From Lethocerus indicus (lineage: Eukaryota; Arthropoda; Insecta; Hemiptera; Belostomatidae): a stretch of DNA of 64,000 bases. The notes below the pieces were generated by a model. That model ran no database searches and was not told where the DNA came from. It was given only the letters and a program-made list of their open reading frames with translations. This document shows, piece after piece, positions 1 through 13,450 of this stretch. The stretch's first letter is position 1. Each line of letters begins with the position of its first letter. The stretch lies in NCBI GenBank assembly GCA_019843655.1, contig JACDQD010000004.1, forward strand, positions 14,942,001 to 15,006,000, written 5' to 3'. The translations under genes were made by a program, and so were the position numbers.

Positions 1-850
1 TGATATTAAATTCTGTCGACTTAAATCGCGTTTTGTATTGCCCGTCGGTGCAATGTAATTTAAAATTCAGTAAACTTGGTCAGTTTAATTGTCCAAGTTT
101 AGTGTTATATAATGACTATATTTCAGAGGTTTATATAATTACATAAAAAATGGATACTACGCGATACTATAAGTCCATTGGTTGTGTGAAATATTTGAAG
201 TAGTCAGTCAACACTTTCACTACATGAACTCTCCAATTGAAATCGATAATTGGTAAACCCAGCTTAGTACCGACGAAGACATTGTGTAAAAGAAAAATTC
301 GTAAACACTTTTTCTACTAGTAATACTTGATTCTTATTTTCCTAATTACATTCATTTCAATTATTGTAGTTATTGTCAGATATTCAATTTGGATTGTTTT
401 AATCTGTATAACTCTATGAATATATCACGTATTTCCAGTGTATATTCATACTAGCATGCCACCACCAGACACACCGGAAATTGAAATTGACGGAAAATAT
501 ACTCGTCCTATTACTAATTTTAGCAGGTATTATGACGTGAATAGGACGGCAGTACGAGAACTCGTTGTGTGAAATAAAATCTCCCTAAGATGACTATATC
601 TGGTCTTGGTAAAACTTGTTTCAAGCCACTAAACGAACTCACCGAAAGTGAGGAGTCAACGCCTAGAACGGTATGCGGGCAATGAAGGCGAACGTGGCTA
701 AATTGGGCGTGCAGAGGAGACAAGGGAAGCCAAATCAAGTTATCTCGTTTTCTAGAGGCCCGGGCTAACGGGGGTTCATTCATGTCGGCGGAGCGATGAC
801 AATTACAACGACACTTGGGCCACATCCTCTCCGCCACTCTTCCGGGCGGC

Positions 851-867
851 GCACAGCTAAGCTGTGC
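851..867. other. Small inverted repeat GCACAGC-TAA-GCTGTGC
   Basis: Seven-base perfect arms around TAA, within a GC-richer block (640-900) that has no convincing coding frame. Confidence 0.6.
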
Positions 868-974
868 CGGCAATGACAAGTGTTTCAAGGCCCGTCGTTG
901 AGCATTCACCACCTAGCACCCATTATAGGCGAGAGTGTTCACCTCGTCCTCTCCAACCTGATGATATCACAGCA

Positions 975-1008
<34 letters not shown>

Positions 1009-1017
1009 TGAGAGAGC
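975..1017. repeat. TG/AG microsatellite
   Basis: A short TG run passes into about 13 AG units, then GTGAGAGAG. Confidence 0.9.
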
Positions 1018-3363
1018 AAACTGTTCCTTCAAAGGAACGGACTTTAGGTAAACATAAATTGAATGAAGAACCGGCTAAATAGAATTTGTAGCGGATAAAA
1101 AATTATTTTCTAACAAATATGTATTTACGCATTTTTATAAATCTTCCTTTGTAATATATATAATGCCCTATTATCGCATGGATGATCTTTAAGAAGCGGT
1201 ATTTAATGTATATCTACTCTTGTAGAGATTATCGGGACGCTTATTTTGTTGCCTACTGTGTTTACCTGATAAATATAATTACAGGAAATATTTAATTGTG
1301 TTCGCATTAGACCGCATTCTCTCATTAGGCCCAGATACACTATACATTGTTGTATTATTCGTTTAAATAACAGTTCAGACTCTGTTACGGCCCGCTGAAA
1401 TAATAAAATTACAATTGCTCGCAAATGTATTTTGACCGGGCAGAGCGGTACAATAAAGCACCCCTCGTCGTCGTGATGCAATTTTACATAGTGGAGAGGT
1501 TTCATAACAGGTGTCCAAAGCTATCTCCTTCCAGCCATCGGCCGCTAATGAACAGAATTCGGAGCCCTTAATGGTGTCCTGTCAACGCTGGTTATTTTCG
1601 TCGGCGGTTCGGACGGCCCGGAACCACCCTTAATGAGGTCACAATCAAATTAACATTTTTAAAATTACAATAATTTCTGTTGAAAATAATCCCGTATTGG
1701 CCTGGGTGTATGATAGTTTTCCGATGTACAGCTGGAAACTGTTGATAGATGATATTGCAAAAAAATTGAAATCATAAACCCATTGGTTCTGTTTGAAATT
1801 CGCACATATTACTGATATTTGTATTATTTTAGGCGGGGTCAACGAGGCCTTGGTATAACACCGTGACGAATGCCACAAATAACATTGGATTTACATAATT
1901 AGACAACACAGATCCATAATTGAAGAATAACAATACGGATCAAATTATTCTTGAGATATTCAGGCCGAATTTTACCTAGAGATAATGAAATTTCGCCTTC
2001 CCCACATTGCCAACAGCGTTCAATTAATAATTCAGTCAGGTACTGAAGCATCCTGTCAGCAGTATTGCTACATTCCTACTGCGGATTGATCGAACACAAT
2101 TCATGTTTATGTCCGAATCAAAGAGGTCTTAGGGTTGATGCACCAAAGTTAACATCCTCCATATGTGTTTGGGACAGATGCCATTGCAATACCTAAGTAC
2201 CAGCCATATTACTAACTGGATTGTGCTCGTCATGATGAGAAGGCGAAGTAAAATTTACCGGTTACCGTTATTAAGAGGTACCGTCTAGTAAAAAATTATT
2301 GTCCCAATAAATAATTTTTTCGAACACAGTTCTCGATACTCGTATCGTGCTTATTCTCATGACAGTATAAATATGTTGTGTACGTTTAATTTCAATTTGA
2401 ATTCATGCGGTAAAACATTTAAATAAAATTATACCACAGTTGGAAGTTCCCTCTTATATTAGGCAAACGATGAACTCCATGGAGAGTACAATTTCCGACG
2501 AAGGCTGTACTTATTTTGTGTTAAACGAGTACCGATTCTGTATCGAACAAGACCAAACACATAAAATACGACAATATCTCTTAGAAAAAGTCCTCATCGG
2601 GAGAAATCAGCGCCGCAGCATAAATAATTCAAAACCTCCAATGACAGTACGATTTTTCCGCCCTGTGTCCACAGAACAAAAAATCTCGCTAATAAAACTC
2701 GCTCCTGGGAAAAGGCTTGTATATGAATTATGGATTATTTCCTCGTACAAAATTTTTGTGTACGTTTTGTAGACTCGATATAAAGAGATATCAGTAATTA
2801 TGTGGGTAAACGAACTTCCGGAAATGTTATTAGTTTTGCAAAAATTTAACCCGAAATTTAAAATTTAGTAAGTTTAGTATTTCGTTGCCAGTTTAGTATA
2901 TACTCTGCTGGAAGAGAATACTTGTATTATAGTATTTGCATCCATATGAGCTAAATATTCAATAAATTCATCACTGTACTTTGCGCTATTTTTACATAAT
3001 TTTGACGCCATATATTATAACAAAGAAAGACATTTCTTGGAAATAAATATAATTTGGAAATAAAAGGCAATTTATTATTTATCGTGAAGGTGGAAATTAA
3101 AAATATAAGAGAAAGGGTGGAAGGATACAAAATTATATACAAAATTAAATCGAGCAATTAGTGAATCCTTCCCTACAATAATAAATACACTATGATAAAA
3201 ATAATATGTATTATATTCCCCATTATTTTAATTTTTTTCCTTAATTCACTAAGTCACTGAAGTTGAAGAATGAATTAGTAGAACATGGTTAGTAATAAAC
3301 GTAGGGTTTTGCTTTATCGTCCGTGTAATATTCTGCTCCTCATTCCGCGGGCTGGTAGCTGTA

Positions 3364-3402
3364 TAGGTTTTGGCTTCATTCCATCGTCCGTACTATTTGG
3401 TT
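3364..3402 (-). repeat. Possible SINE-like fragment
   Basis: On the minus strand, GACGATGGAATGAAGCCAAA and ACC match the 9.1 kb fragment. Short and diverged. Confidence 0.22.
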
Positions 3403-6400
3403 AGTGGCTGTTAATTACCGTGAAGTCTAAAGAGACTTCTGGGGTTATATGAGCTCCGCTCACTCACTGCAAAATTGGTGCTGACTGAAAGGCGAAACTC
3501 CTCCCATGGGAATCCATCCTGGAATTGATTGATGAATGGAACGTTCTAATTTTTAATGAATCATTTCAACTGAATTAATTAATTTACATCTATAAAATAT
3601 GACGACCAGCATCTCTTCGGAGATTTGTAATATTACCAGTTTTTAACATGTTATAAATTAAATTTTCTTCCACAAGAATTCAACGACACTTAATCAGTGC
3701 ATTTAAAATAGAAACAGTGAAATTGCATGATGTTTATAATTTGGTAAAGTACAATAAATTACTAATTGACTTCCCCCGAGATCTTTTGGGTTAATTGCAC
3801 GAACATTTTCGTTTAAATAATCAATCTCTTATGTATTATGTTCTGAATAAATCGTTCAAGGTGTTTTGTTCTAAGCATAAAATTTCGGCAGCACTACCGT
3901 CATAAGAACATCACGCAGACTTAGTAAGGACAGTAACCAATATTAACAGAATCATGTTATTAATATGGATTGTATTACTATAGAATACAGCGAAAATTGG
4001 GTTCAATATCTGTCCAATGTTTCATAATTATAAGCATCAATAGTATAATTTAATCAATATACAGAAGAAACCAATGTAGCGTAATCCCCTTCCGTGTTCA
4101 CTGCCTTTAAAGTTTGTGTATCTCGTGTCTACACCTTGCCTATGGTTGTTTGCTCAGAATAAAGAGCCGCTCTTTGTGGCCGTGCAAAACAGAACGCTGT
4201 TTGCTTTAATGCCCCACCTGCAAAGGGCTGTGCTTTTTTCATTCGTAACAGAATTTCAAATCTGCTTTATGATACAGCACGAAAATGAATGAATCTGACC
4301 GAAGAGCCGTCTTTAATACTGGTACACCTTCCTACCCAATGGTAGAAACTCCCTTCTACCCTTTCTACTTGCTTACCTGCTTGATTTGTTAAAAATTGCG
4401 ATACTAATGCTACCTGTAATAACGGTCAGGTCACTCTCAAATATATTCAGCCTTTTATTTTTTCTATTACAGATAAGAAGTGTTCAATTTATAGATGTAA
4501 ACGGTCACAGTTTATTTTAGGAATGTATTCTTTTTGTAAGGCAACGCCTTTATTTAGAAATTCCATACAAACTTATTCCCATTCAGCGTTCATCGGTGAT
4601 GTTGGGAACTCTCGGGGGACGGGCATGAAATCAGACTCTTGGCATCAACAGTCGCGGTTCTTCTTCGAGCCTTTCGAAAACCGAACCGCCGACCTGTTCG
4701 CGGTTTCAGGTTAAAAATACGCCGGAGCAATTGAATAAAAATCGAGACTCGCCGAAGGCGGAAATCTGACATCGTTTATTGGTCAAACGGCCTTGATTTA
4801 AAACCGTGCCGTGAAATGTCCGAGCTTTTTAATCGGCCCCATTACGACCAACGCTCCCGATCGAGGAAACCGACGTACGGACGATTTTGTAATGGCGTTG
4901 AAAATTGAATTGACCGCAACGAAAGGAACATAACCAACCTTCCATTAGACAATCGTGACAATCCCAACTGTCTCAGCATCCACCAAATTTCACAATTTTC
5001 ACTATATATTTTATCGATACGCCTTGTGATGGCTAATAGTTGTCGTAGGGATACCGTAGTAATTATTTACATTACCTATTACCCTATTTTAACTTTTAAA
5101 TCGCGTGTGTGAGTATTCAAAAGTAAAATTAAATGGGATTACGTAAATGGAACTTACATAATTATTTTAATTTGATTTAAAAAATTCTTGTAATAACAAA
5201 GAAAATATAAGAAAAGGTTTGAGCCAAAGGCCGCAGAGATCTAAACCCCAATGGAAGTTAACAATATAATAATAGTTTATATTATTACACTATATAAGTG
5301 GCCATACATTTTGTAGTTAAAAAGGAAATATAAATCTTGATCATGATTTTTGTTTTAGTCGAACAATATGATTGCATATATTTTCAAGAAGCTTGTTTAT
5401 TATGCTGGCCATAAATGCCCCCTTATATTAATAAGTATTGCTTCTTTACTGCCTGTTATAATGTTTTTTTATTTCTAATTTAAATATAGACAGATATAAA
5501 TGCATTTACAAAACAGGGCGTAAAATATTTGTTTGCCTTTTTTATTCGAAGAAAAGTGCATTAAACACTGGAGTATTTGTGTCTTCTTTTCTTCTATGAA
5601 GTATTTATTTTTGCAGGAATAATGTCAAATAACATTAAAATATAGTAAGAAATAATAACATTGAAAAGTTGGATTAGCGCCTTGTATGTTTCCTGGAGGA
5701 GACTTGTTGTTTTAAATCCTATATAATATCAACAGTTTTATTTTGTTATTGAATAATACTTTGGTTTCAAACTACGAAATTTGTTTTCACGATTGCCAAA
5801 TTGTGTACCAACGTCGATCTAGAGGTGGACTAAAAGTCTTCGGTTGTCGTGGGAACGCCAACCCCGTCAGGCCAGCTGAGTCCCCATTTTCAACTTTTCC
5901 CCTTCACAGTTCCGAAACTGCCGGTAGGGTTCTTGTTCTCAAGGGGGATTTAGCGTAGTCGGCTTCTAAGCTAATAATTCCGAAGTAAGTGATCCGGAAT
6001 GTTATTTCCATCATTCGAAGCTACATCTCCACAAAGTCCTGAAAATTTTTGCCACTCCAATTTATTGGAATTCCAGTTTAGAGTCAAGGTCTGTCCCGGG
6101 AATAGGGAGGCTGGATAATTGAATGGATCAATTAATATCATGGATAAATAATTAATAAAAAAATAAATATCTCTATTTCGAAACGATATAGATAATTCAA
6201 ACTCGTGGCTGACATTGACAATGGCTATATGAACGCCTGAGTTAACAAGGGGACATAATGGAGAAATATTTAGGTATACAAACAACTTTGGTCTTATTTT
6301 TGTTTATCTATACTTTGGGATCACGTCGTGAATCTTCAGTTGGATTTGGCAATTGTTTTTCATCGTTGTCCATGAACGAACCTCGGGGAGGGAAAATCTT

Positions 6401-7887
6401 AATTCACTTGTCCGGAGATAGTGGATCTCTATGAAAAAACCCTTCCTCCGAATTTTTCTAGCGCCGAATAGCGCTTATTTTCAGTTCTTTTTGCTCCTCT
6501 ACACCAGTATACAGCTCCTTTTGCTGTAGGAGCTTCTTTGGCTCAAAGAGCGTTCTGACGCCTACTGCTAACATTAGGTCTCTTCTGGCTACAGCGTATA
6601 TCGGGCCGCCCGGCAATACGTGATCTCATTCTGCGTCAACCCCGCATGCGTACTCCTAATGGTCTGACATGCCTCGCATGTGCAGAGGAGCATTCAGCAA
6701 CGTTTCATTAGCAAGAAAAATAAACTGAATCCGACAACACTGAATACACTATTTGACAAAGAACAGAATATAGAACTAGACAGTAACAGAAATCTCAAAT
6801 ACGCATACTTCTATGTCAGCAGACCGTCTTCATCATTCTCGAAGTCGCGCGAAGCCGTCGATTTACTTTTATTTAAAATTGTTGAAAACCGTAATTGGCC
6901 AAGACGAGTCACCTGACAACGCAATCTATTCGGGATTATGTTCCACGCTTCAAAATTTTCATTCGAAATACGGACAAATTAATTTCGCCGGCTCATACAA
7001 TGTTTGCCTTTCTGAGGCCGCCACGAAACTCGAGTACGTATACAGATGTAATTATTCAAATGGGAAATTGTGCTTAGCTGACTAAATGTTTGTTAAGCAG
7101 TGGCCTTTGTGTCGGCGTTCGCCTGTCTCCACTCCGGGCCAACTGATTCCGCTGTTACATCCCTCCCTAACCGAGACGGCTAATTTCGCTTGGAACAATG
7201 GCATATCTCAAACTAATCCGGTAGGTGTATGGCGTATAATCCACCAGCTTCACACAATAACCTTCTTGAAATAACGAAGCATTTATCTATCCTACCAAAG
7301 ATTTTTTCTCAATATTACATACGTTTTAACACTGGTAATATATTTTTATAAAATTGATAATAGTACATTACAAATTTGATACATAATTATGTCATATTAG
7401 TCTTTAATATTTAGAATCCCAAAATCGTTTGGTCAATTTTTTTTTATAGATTCGGTACCTTGAGATTATAATTTTATTGGGACATATCTGCGTAAACCTG
7501 TAACTATTATATGCGGACAATTTATAACTAAATTCCAACATTACAATGAGGTATGTCATAAATTACAAAAAAACCCGACTGAATTTTAAGACATTTAATT
7601 GATTGATGTTTAAATACATGAATTTGTTAAGAAAAAATGTATCCATACTATACAGCTACCGCTATATGCCCAGGACCGCGAACTTGGAGAAGAATTTTTA
7701 ATTTAATGGACGAATTTATAAGGGCCGGCGATCGTTATTAAATCGCGACTGGCCGTGGGTAGTTTAGATTGAATTCCCGTGGAGTGTTATTAAATTTCAC
7801 AAAAAATCTGTTCAGACCCCGCCCATCGAAGAAATGTAATGGCTAGAGAATAGAAATGAGTTGATCACAACGAGCGGTTTTCAGACT

Positions 7888-7989
7888 CCAGTCGCCTATT
7901 CTGGTCCCAAAAGAGTGGCGAATTACAGCAATGCTGTGACGATGGCGAGAAGCCGAAATCCAATCGGTCCAAATTTTGAGCCGAATAGG
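7888..7989 (+). repeat. SINE-like repeat fragments, head to head
   Basis: GTCGCCTATTCTGGTCC at 7,891-7,907 is an inverted copy of the core end. GACGATGGCGAGAAGCCGAA at 7,939-7,958 and the following AATCGGTCC are a direct copy. The 131-codon plus frame overlapping it is probably not a gene. Confidence 0.35.
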
Positions 7990-9130
7990 TTTATGCTCCC
8001 TCCCACTGATAACATAATGAGCTTGATAAACTATCACGCTGATGTTGATTCGTCTGGAATTAGTATTTACACAAATAGCACGAAGGAACGTCATTCATTA
8101 ATTCGAATGACTACTACCGGCTTAATGTCACATTTTTCTATTGTAGGTTGTTGTGCACGTTTTACGCGTCGATCATATGCAACAAACAGATCCGTGCATA
8201 ATGTGATTTTTGCACACTTTTATCAGAAGATTTATTTACAGAATATTTTGAGTTAACTTGAGTTAATTTCTATCAGGTCATTAAAGTTATTTTATAACCA
8301 CCTTTACTGGTAGGCCAGCAAAAAAATCAATATATATTAGCTATTAGAACGTTATAAAAGAGCGGTACTGCCGTCAGATTTGTATTATTAGAATTGCAAT
8401 GGAGCTTTGTGAAGTCTACTGTTACTTCTGCATCCCTTTCAGTACTTTCTAGTCAAACATGAAGCAGGAATACAATTAAGCCAGAAACCCACGATTCTGC
8501 TTTGAACCCAATATGATAATGAAACGGACGTGTCGCGAAAGTCACTTTTTGGCCTCATTCGTCGCTTACCTTCTTGGAATACTAAGTTTTCGCAATAAAA
8601 AAGTGTATATTCAAAATTTGAAACTGGGTAATGGGTCCTGAAGGAAGTTCGACAATACTGTCGAAAGTGGAGTTGACGCATTGAGAGAGGTATAAAGAAG
8701 GCCTGTGCTAATATCCCAGTTCGGAAAAAATTCAAAATACTTCTGTGTACCTTTCTCGAGCAAAATAAATACTTTCCATCTGAATTAACTTTGGGGTAAA
8801 GTTGGTAGATTTGGCGAATGATTTTGTCCATTGGAGTAAGTTATATCTTTAGGTTTAATTGTTTGTAAAAACAGGGGTTGGACCTTATTTCAGCTGCCAA
8901 AAAGAACAAAAGTGTTTAAAGAACACAGACTAACCTCCTGTTTACAAAGTTAACCTGTTAAGTTGCATTCATTTTTAACTGATGCAAAAGTAACAACCTT
9001 AATCCTATTGTGAGGTTTAGAAAGTTTTAATGATCATTCGGAAAGAGGTACACAAATTATAAAAATGAGTTAGTGCAATAATATCATAACAGTAGTTATC
9101 CTGACGGGACGTTTCATCGGTGAAAGTGCT

Positions 9131-9175
9131 TCACTGTGCTACTACTGACGATGGCGTGAAACCAAAACCAAACAT
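9131..9175 (+). repeat. SINE-like repeat fragment
   Basis: Contains CACTGTGCTACTACTGACG followed by ATGGCGTGAAACCAAAACC. It matches the left half of the 10.4 kb core. Confidence 0.4.
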
Positions 9176-9515
9176 GTGAGAGGATGACAATATACTTTTT
9201 GAACGAATTATGCACTTACTTGTAAAGGCCGACGTCAGGTAGAAATTGGTTACGAGGGCTAGCATAAGTAGGTGAACCGCATGTCGAATACAAGAAGTCC
9301 TTGTATGGAGGCCAGTCCGGTGAAGAGGGGGTGACATTGTGAATACCGGGATGTCGTCAGCGTCGATGTCGATGCGGACGATGATGGATGTTCGGTTGGT
9401 GTCGAAAGACGATTTGGTATAGGATGGTAGATTGGCAGAAGTCCAATGTTCAGGCGGGTGCTATATAGCCAACTGAGGGACTGCCTCCTCTCCCGCGCTA
9501 TATCAATATCTATAT

Positions 9516-9660
9516 CTCCAGCTCTCCCTCTCCCTCTCTCTCCTCTCCCTCCCTCTCCCGCTCCCTCTCCCTCTCTCCTCCTCTCTCCTGCTCCCTCTCT
9601 CCCTCTCTCTCCCTCTCTCCTCTCTCTCTCTCTCTCTCTCCTCTCTCTCCCTCTCTCTAT
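9516..9660. repeat. Polypyrimidine CT/CCT tract, 145 bp
   Basis: Nearly pure C/T on the plus strand, with CTCTCC, CCTCTC and CTCTCT units. It creates long artificial frames on both strands (Ser/Leu/Pro repeats on plus, Arg/Glu repeats on minus) that I do not call as genes. Mirror-symmetric polypurine-polypyrimidine sequence can adopt triplex (H-DNA) structure. Confidence 0.9.
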
Positions 9661-10020
9661 CCCTATCGCTCTCATCACTCCTCCCACCCCAGAAATCAAC
9701 CCTCTTTTCCCCACGCCCGCTTTTGTCCTCCCTCAACAGGACAAATCGCCGCGTTGATGACCGATGCCCAACGTCCCGGCAGAAATTTCGGGGCACCGTG
9801 GTTTTCGCTTTGGCCCACCACGTAACCGCGTGTTGTTTCCTCCAACACCGAGTCCTGATGACTTCATTCAGTAAGGTTCATCTGTAAGTTATAGCAAAAA
9901 CGATGTTTGTAGCTTTAATATAGAAAACGTGACGGATATTACAGCTACAAATTGAAGGTCATTAAAGAGGTAGAATCCACCTTTAGAACTACAGTTCGTT
10001 TAGAAACAGCTGTCACTTCC

Positions 10021-10077
10021 TGTCGCGTATCGGGTCTTATGCTAGTCTGGTTCCGCCTCTTGTCCATCGTTAGAAAT
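10021..10077 (-). repeat. SINE-like repeat copy
   Basis: On the minus strand it reads ACGATGGAC, GGCGGAACCAGACTAGCATA and GACCCGATACGCGA, matching the family core with substitutions. It sits some 360 bases from the inverted copy at 10.4 kb. Confidence 0.45.
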
Positions 10078-10339
10078 CTAGTGCATGTAGAACCTTTGTT
10101 GAGCGATTAAGAAGGCCTGTTTGAAGATTGCAAACAACTAAAGAAATTAACCAGGAACAAGTCTCAATACGGTATCCTCCGGAAAGCTAGTAAAATATAG
10201 ACGACATTTCGCTACTTCAACGAACAGTTCTAATTGACTACTTCCTCGATATAAAGTGAGGATGTAACTGTCTATGTGGCGAAATGCCCAGTATAATGAA
10301 AGTAAGTTGGAAGGAAAAGGCGGAGATAGGAATCGAAGT

Positions 10340-10515
10340 CGTATTGCTCAGATGGTAGAGAGCCGGGCTTGAATTCCTGAAGACGTAGGATTGTGGAGGT
10401 ACACATTTCAGAACTGAGAGTTAAATTCATCGCATTACAACTACACTGCTACTAGCGATGGCAGGAATCCGAAACCGGTATTGACTAGGACCAAATAAGC
10501 GAATTGGAGAATTCC
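10340..10515 (+). repeat. SINE-like repeat copy with tRNA-like head
   Basis: The best copy of a diverged dispersed family. The core (10,441-10,512) contains AATCCGAAACCGGT and AGGACCAAATAAGCGAA. Upstream, TTGCTCAGATGGTAGAG at 10,344-10,360 resembles a pol III A-box. The same order (tRNA-like part then core) is seen in the minus copy at 26,060-26,190. This suggests a tRNA-derived SINE. Confidence 0.45.
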
Positions 10516-13385
10516 AACTAGTGATAAACAGTTCTATGTCTGGTTGTTCACGTGTTATTTGGTTTCTTGTACCCGGACTTTTTACGCCCATTGTAATGGA
10601 GAAACGCGACACGATTCAATTAACTGTAGGAAAATGGCATGCTCTTTTCGTACTCGAAACCTATCAATTTATAGGACAAATCAGTTAGAGTGCTTGATAT
10701 TTCCTTGGTGCATTGGTGTATTTAATGAGTTTATAAATGGCACTGTTGATATATGCATATATCCGTTACGGAGCAGTGCACGGAATCAAACCGCACTTGT
10801 TCAAGTGAATAAGCGAGGAAGTTGTTTTCTACCCATAAATAACTACGCACAGGCGCGAATAGTAAGCAACAGTATAGTTCTATTGCGAATGACCCTGGGC
10901 TGTATGCGAACCGAGGAAAGCTTGATATCAGAATTAGATTAGCCAAGGGCTTTACTTTCTCCACCGAAGTTTATATTGAATTCGTTTTTTAACATTTCGT
11001 TGATATAAGCGCCAACGCTTCTACCTCATCCTTTGAACAAGGAGGGTGACGGGGAATAGCTTTCTTCGTCGTTTCCGAAGAAGCTGAAAAAGCAATATTT
11101 AAACGAATTAATGCAAAAATTAAATTTTTAATATTCTATGTTTAACATTAAATATTGAAACTACTGGACAGACACATAATTAGGGGGTTTGAATAATGAG
11201 TAAATTTAGAATGGCTTGTTCGTAAAGCTACACCATTATCACTGCAATATTGTAAAATAAGAATTTATTTTTTTATTTATTTAGAAGAATATTTTTCATT
11301 TTCAGTGTGGACTTTTCGTGTGTTTACTTCTGTTTTTGTTCAGTTGTGTGCGCTTTTATCATATAAGTCGTATATGACAGAATATACCAGCACCGCTAAG
11401 AATTCAGTTACTAGGCCTTTTTTCGGGCGTATGCAGGTGTCTACTTATTGTGGCATTTACACATATTTTGACAGATAATAGGGAAAGCCAGTAGAGCAGG
11501 ACGTTTCCCTAAACCGATACCGGAAAATGTCCGAGGTACTAGTTCTCGAATATGTGCGGAATCATAGCTCAAAGTTGGCGGGGCAGCGAAAAATATCTGA
11601 ACGAATTAATAAAACCTCTGCCGCTATATGTTGGCTAGGTGTTGAAGCCTGTTAACGATTACTGCTCACTTCATCGAGTACCCGTACCCCGTTTATTATT
11701 CCCAATTGAGGAATTCCAAAATGACGCTGTGGCCTGGTGGATATAAGCTGCGGAGTAAATAACGCATGATTGCTCAACCCGGCCCGCACTACGGATTTAT
11801 TCAAAATTCGCTAGAAACGAATTGAGATCCGGGAATCGTCTAACTTCTATATTCCGTTCAGTCGGTTTAATATACTGAAAATCGGTAGAGTACGGAACTA
11901 ATACAGAATGAGTACTCAGAAAGATGAATGTTCTGTGAAAATTCCTCCATGTACCGACTTAAAATGTGCCAAATAATATCTGAAATTTACAAACAAATAA
12001 ATAATAAAATCCACTTTCGGATAATGGCATGTCCAACAGCCCAACAGGCCCCTGTTTTTTCTTTTAGTTGATTGTTTTCCATCCTGAACTCTTATATTTT
12101 TTTAAACAAAAAGGCTGACCCTATAAAGATAATAACTCGACAAAAGTTCAATGTCAAAAGAATTTTATACAGATACGCATATGCATATCAATTATAAATT
12201 TTTTGTAGTCAATAACATGATTGATGGACATCTTTTCTCCAAATTGCGTTCGGTGGATTCCAAGATATGGATTTTTATTAAGCCAAAATAAAGCAAAAAT
12301 TTTTTATTAAGCAAAAATTGCGTACGTATGATTCATGCCTGAGCTTGTACCAAATAACACATATCATGAAATAAGCTAGCGTGAAGCTTAAGAAAAAACC
12401 ATAATACTACATTGTCAAAAGTGCCATAGTGGAGAACGCAGGAGAATCACGTGCCAAAAATTTGTTTTACACCTTTTAAGTACGGTTTTAACACTTCATA
12501 CAAGTAATGTAATCCTTTCAGAGTAACAATTCATATACATATTCCTTGTAATATTTCGCCGATTGATTTATAAAAATTAATTTACCTGCTGAGCAGTATT
12601 TCATTATTTTAAAAGCATTTGTTTCTTTATTAGTTTTAATCCATAGGCATTCTTGGTTTATAAACGTACCATTAAGAAATGATAATAGTAAAAAACAAAA
12701 ATAATCGTATGAAAAACCACGAAGGAAAAGTTAGAAGCAACACAATTTACCTCGATCTGTTAATTGAAAACCCCTCCCTCCCCTCGCTTGAAAGTACTAG
12801 TAAACCTTTTGCCTGGCACGGATATCTGAAAATTCGGCACATTTCGGTACACGAGCTTCGATGTACCATATTAATGAAAAGAAAATTCGTTATAATTATT
12901 GAATGTTCGTTGTGCTCTCTATTATCATTTTGCAGGTTTCAAATTATCGTCATTATTTTTCACAAAAAATCCCTCGATTAAATTCTAAATTAAGAACAAA
13001 CAAATCCAGAACAATTGTAATGAAATCCTAACGTTTGCGCCACCTTGTTTGTTTTGTAATTGACCCGATTAATTGGTCTGGGCAAAAGTTGACTATCAGC
13101 AATTTTATCCTCCGTATTGACCTTCCTATCCATTAATTCCGGGGGCATCGATCAGCTTTCGGACCGACGCCGTTTTCAGAAGAAAACATATCATTTAAGA
13201 TAAAAGTCGTCTTTTTAGGCGTCAAGAAATTTTAGAAAATTTAGAAATTAAATTTAGAGGGATCATCTATACTGAAACTGGTCTAATCTAAACTGAGGTA
13301 TAAAGACTGAATAAACAAAGCTTACTGAAGATATTCATTAAGCAAAATTTCTCTGCCAATGTTCAGAAAGCCACTAATCATTTGA

Positions 13386-13450
13386 TCCTCTCACTTTCGC
13401 CTATTTGGTTCTATGCTAGATCGGTTTCGGATTATTGCCATTTTCACGTT
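13386..13450 (-). repeat. SINE-like repeat copy
   Basis: On the minus strand it reads AATCCGAAACC, then CTAGCATAGAACCAAATAGG and CGAAAGTGAGAGG, a close match to the 10.4 kb core. This is one of the best-preserved cores. Confidence 0.55.

Noticed and set aside
520..912. 130-codon minus-strand frame with several Cys residues
   Set aside because: The CRCNCHRS run suggested a zinc motif, but spacing fits no known finger and the frame overlaps a palindrome-containing GC block.
8439..8831. 130-codon minus-strand frame
   Set aside because: No family motifs, no splice context, and about the length expected by chance in this amount of sequence.
9259..9796. Long overlapping frames on both strands (Arg/Glu-rich minus, Ser/Leu/Pro-rich plus)
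   Set aside because: They are produced by the polypyrimidine tract and have no sequence outside it that looks coding.
10340..10400. Possible tRNA gene (GCTCAGATGGTAGAG)
   Set aside because: The D-arm-like segment is present, but the stems do not pair and there is no intact T-arm, so it fits a SINE head better.
10544..10942. 132-codon plus-strand frame
   Set aside because: The start is not an ATG in good context. The Cys and Ile content follows base composition, and no domain is recognisable.
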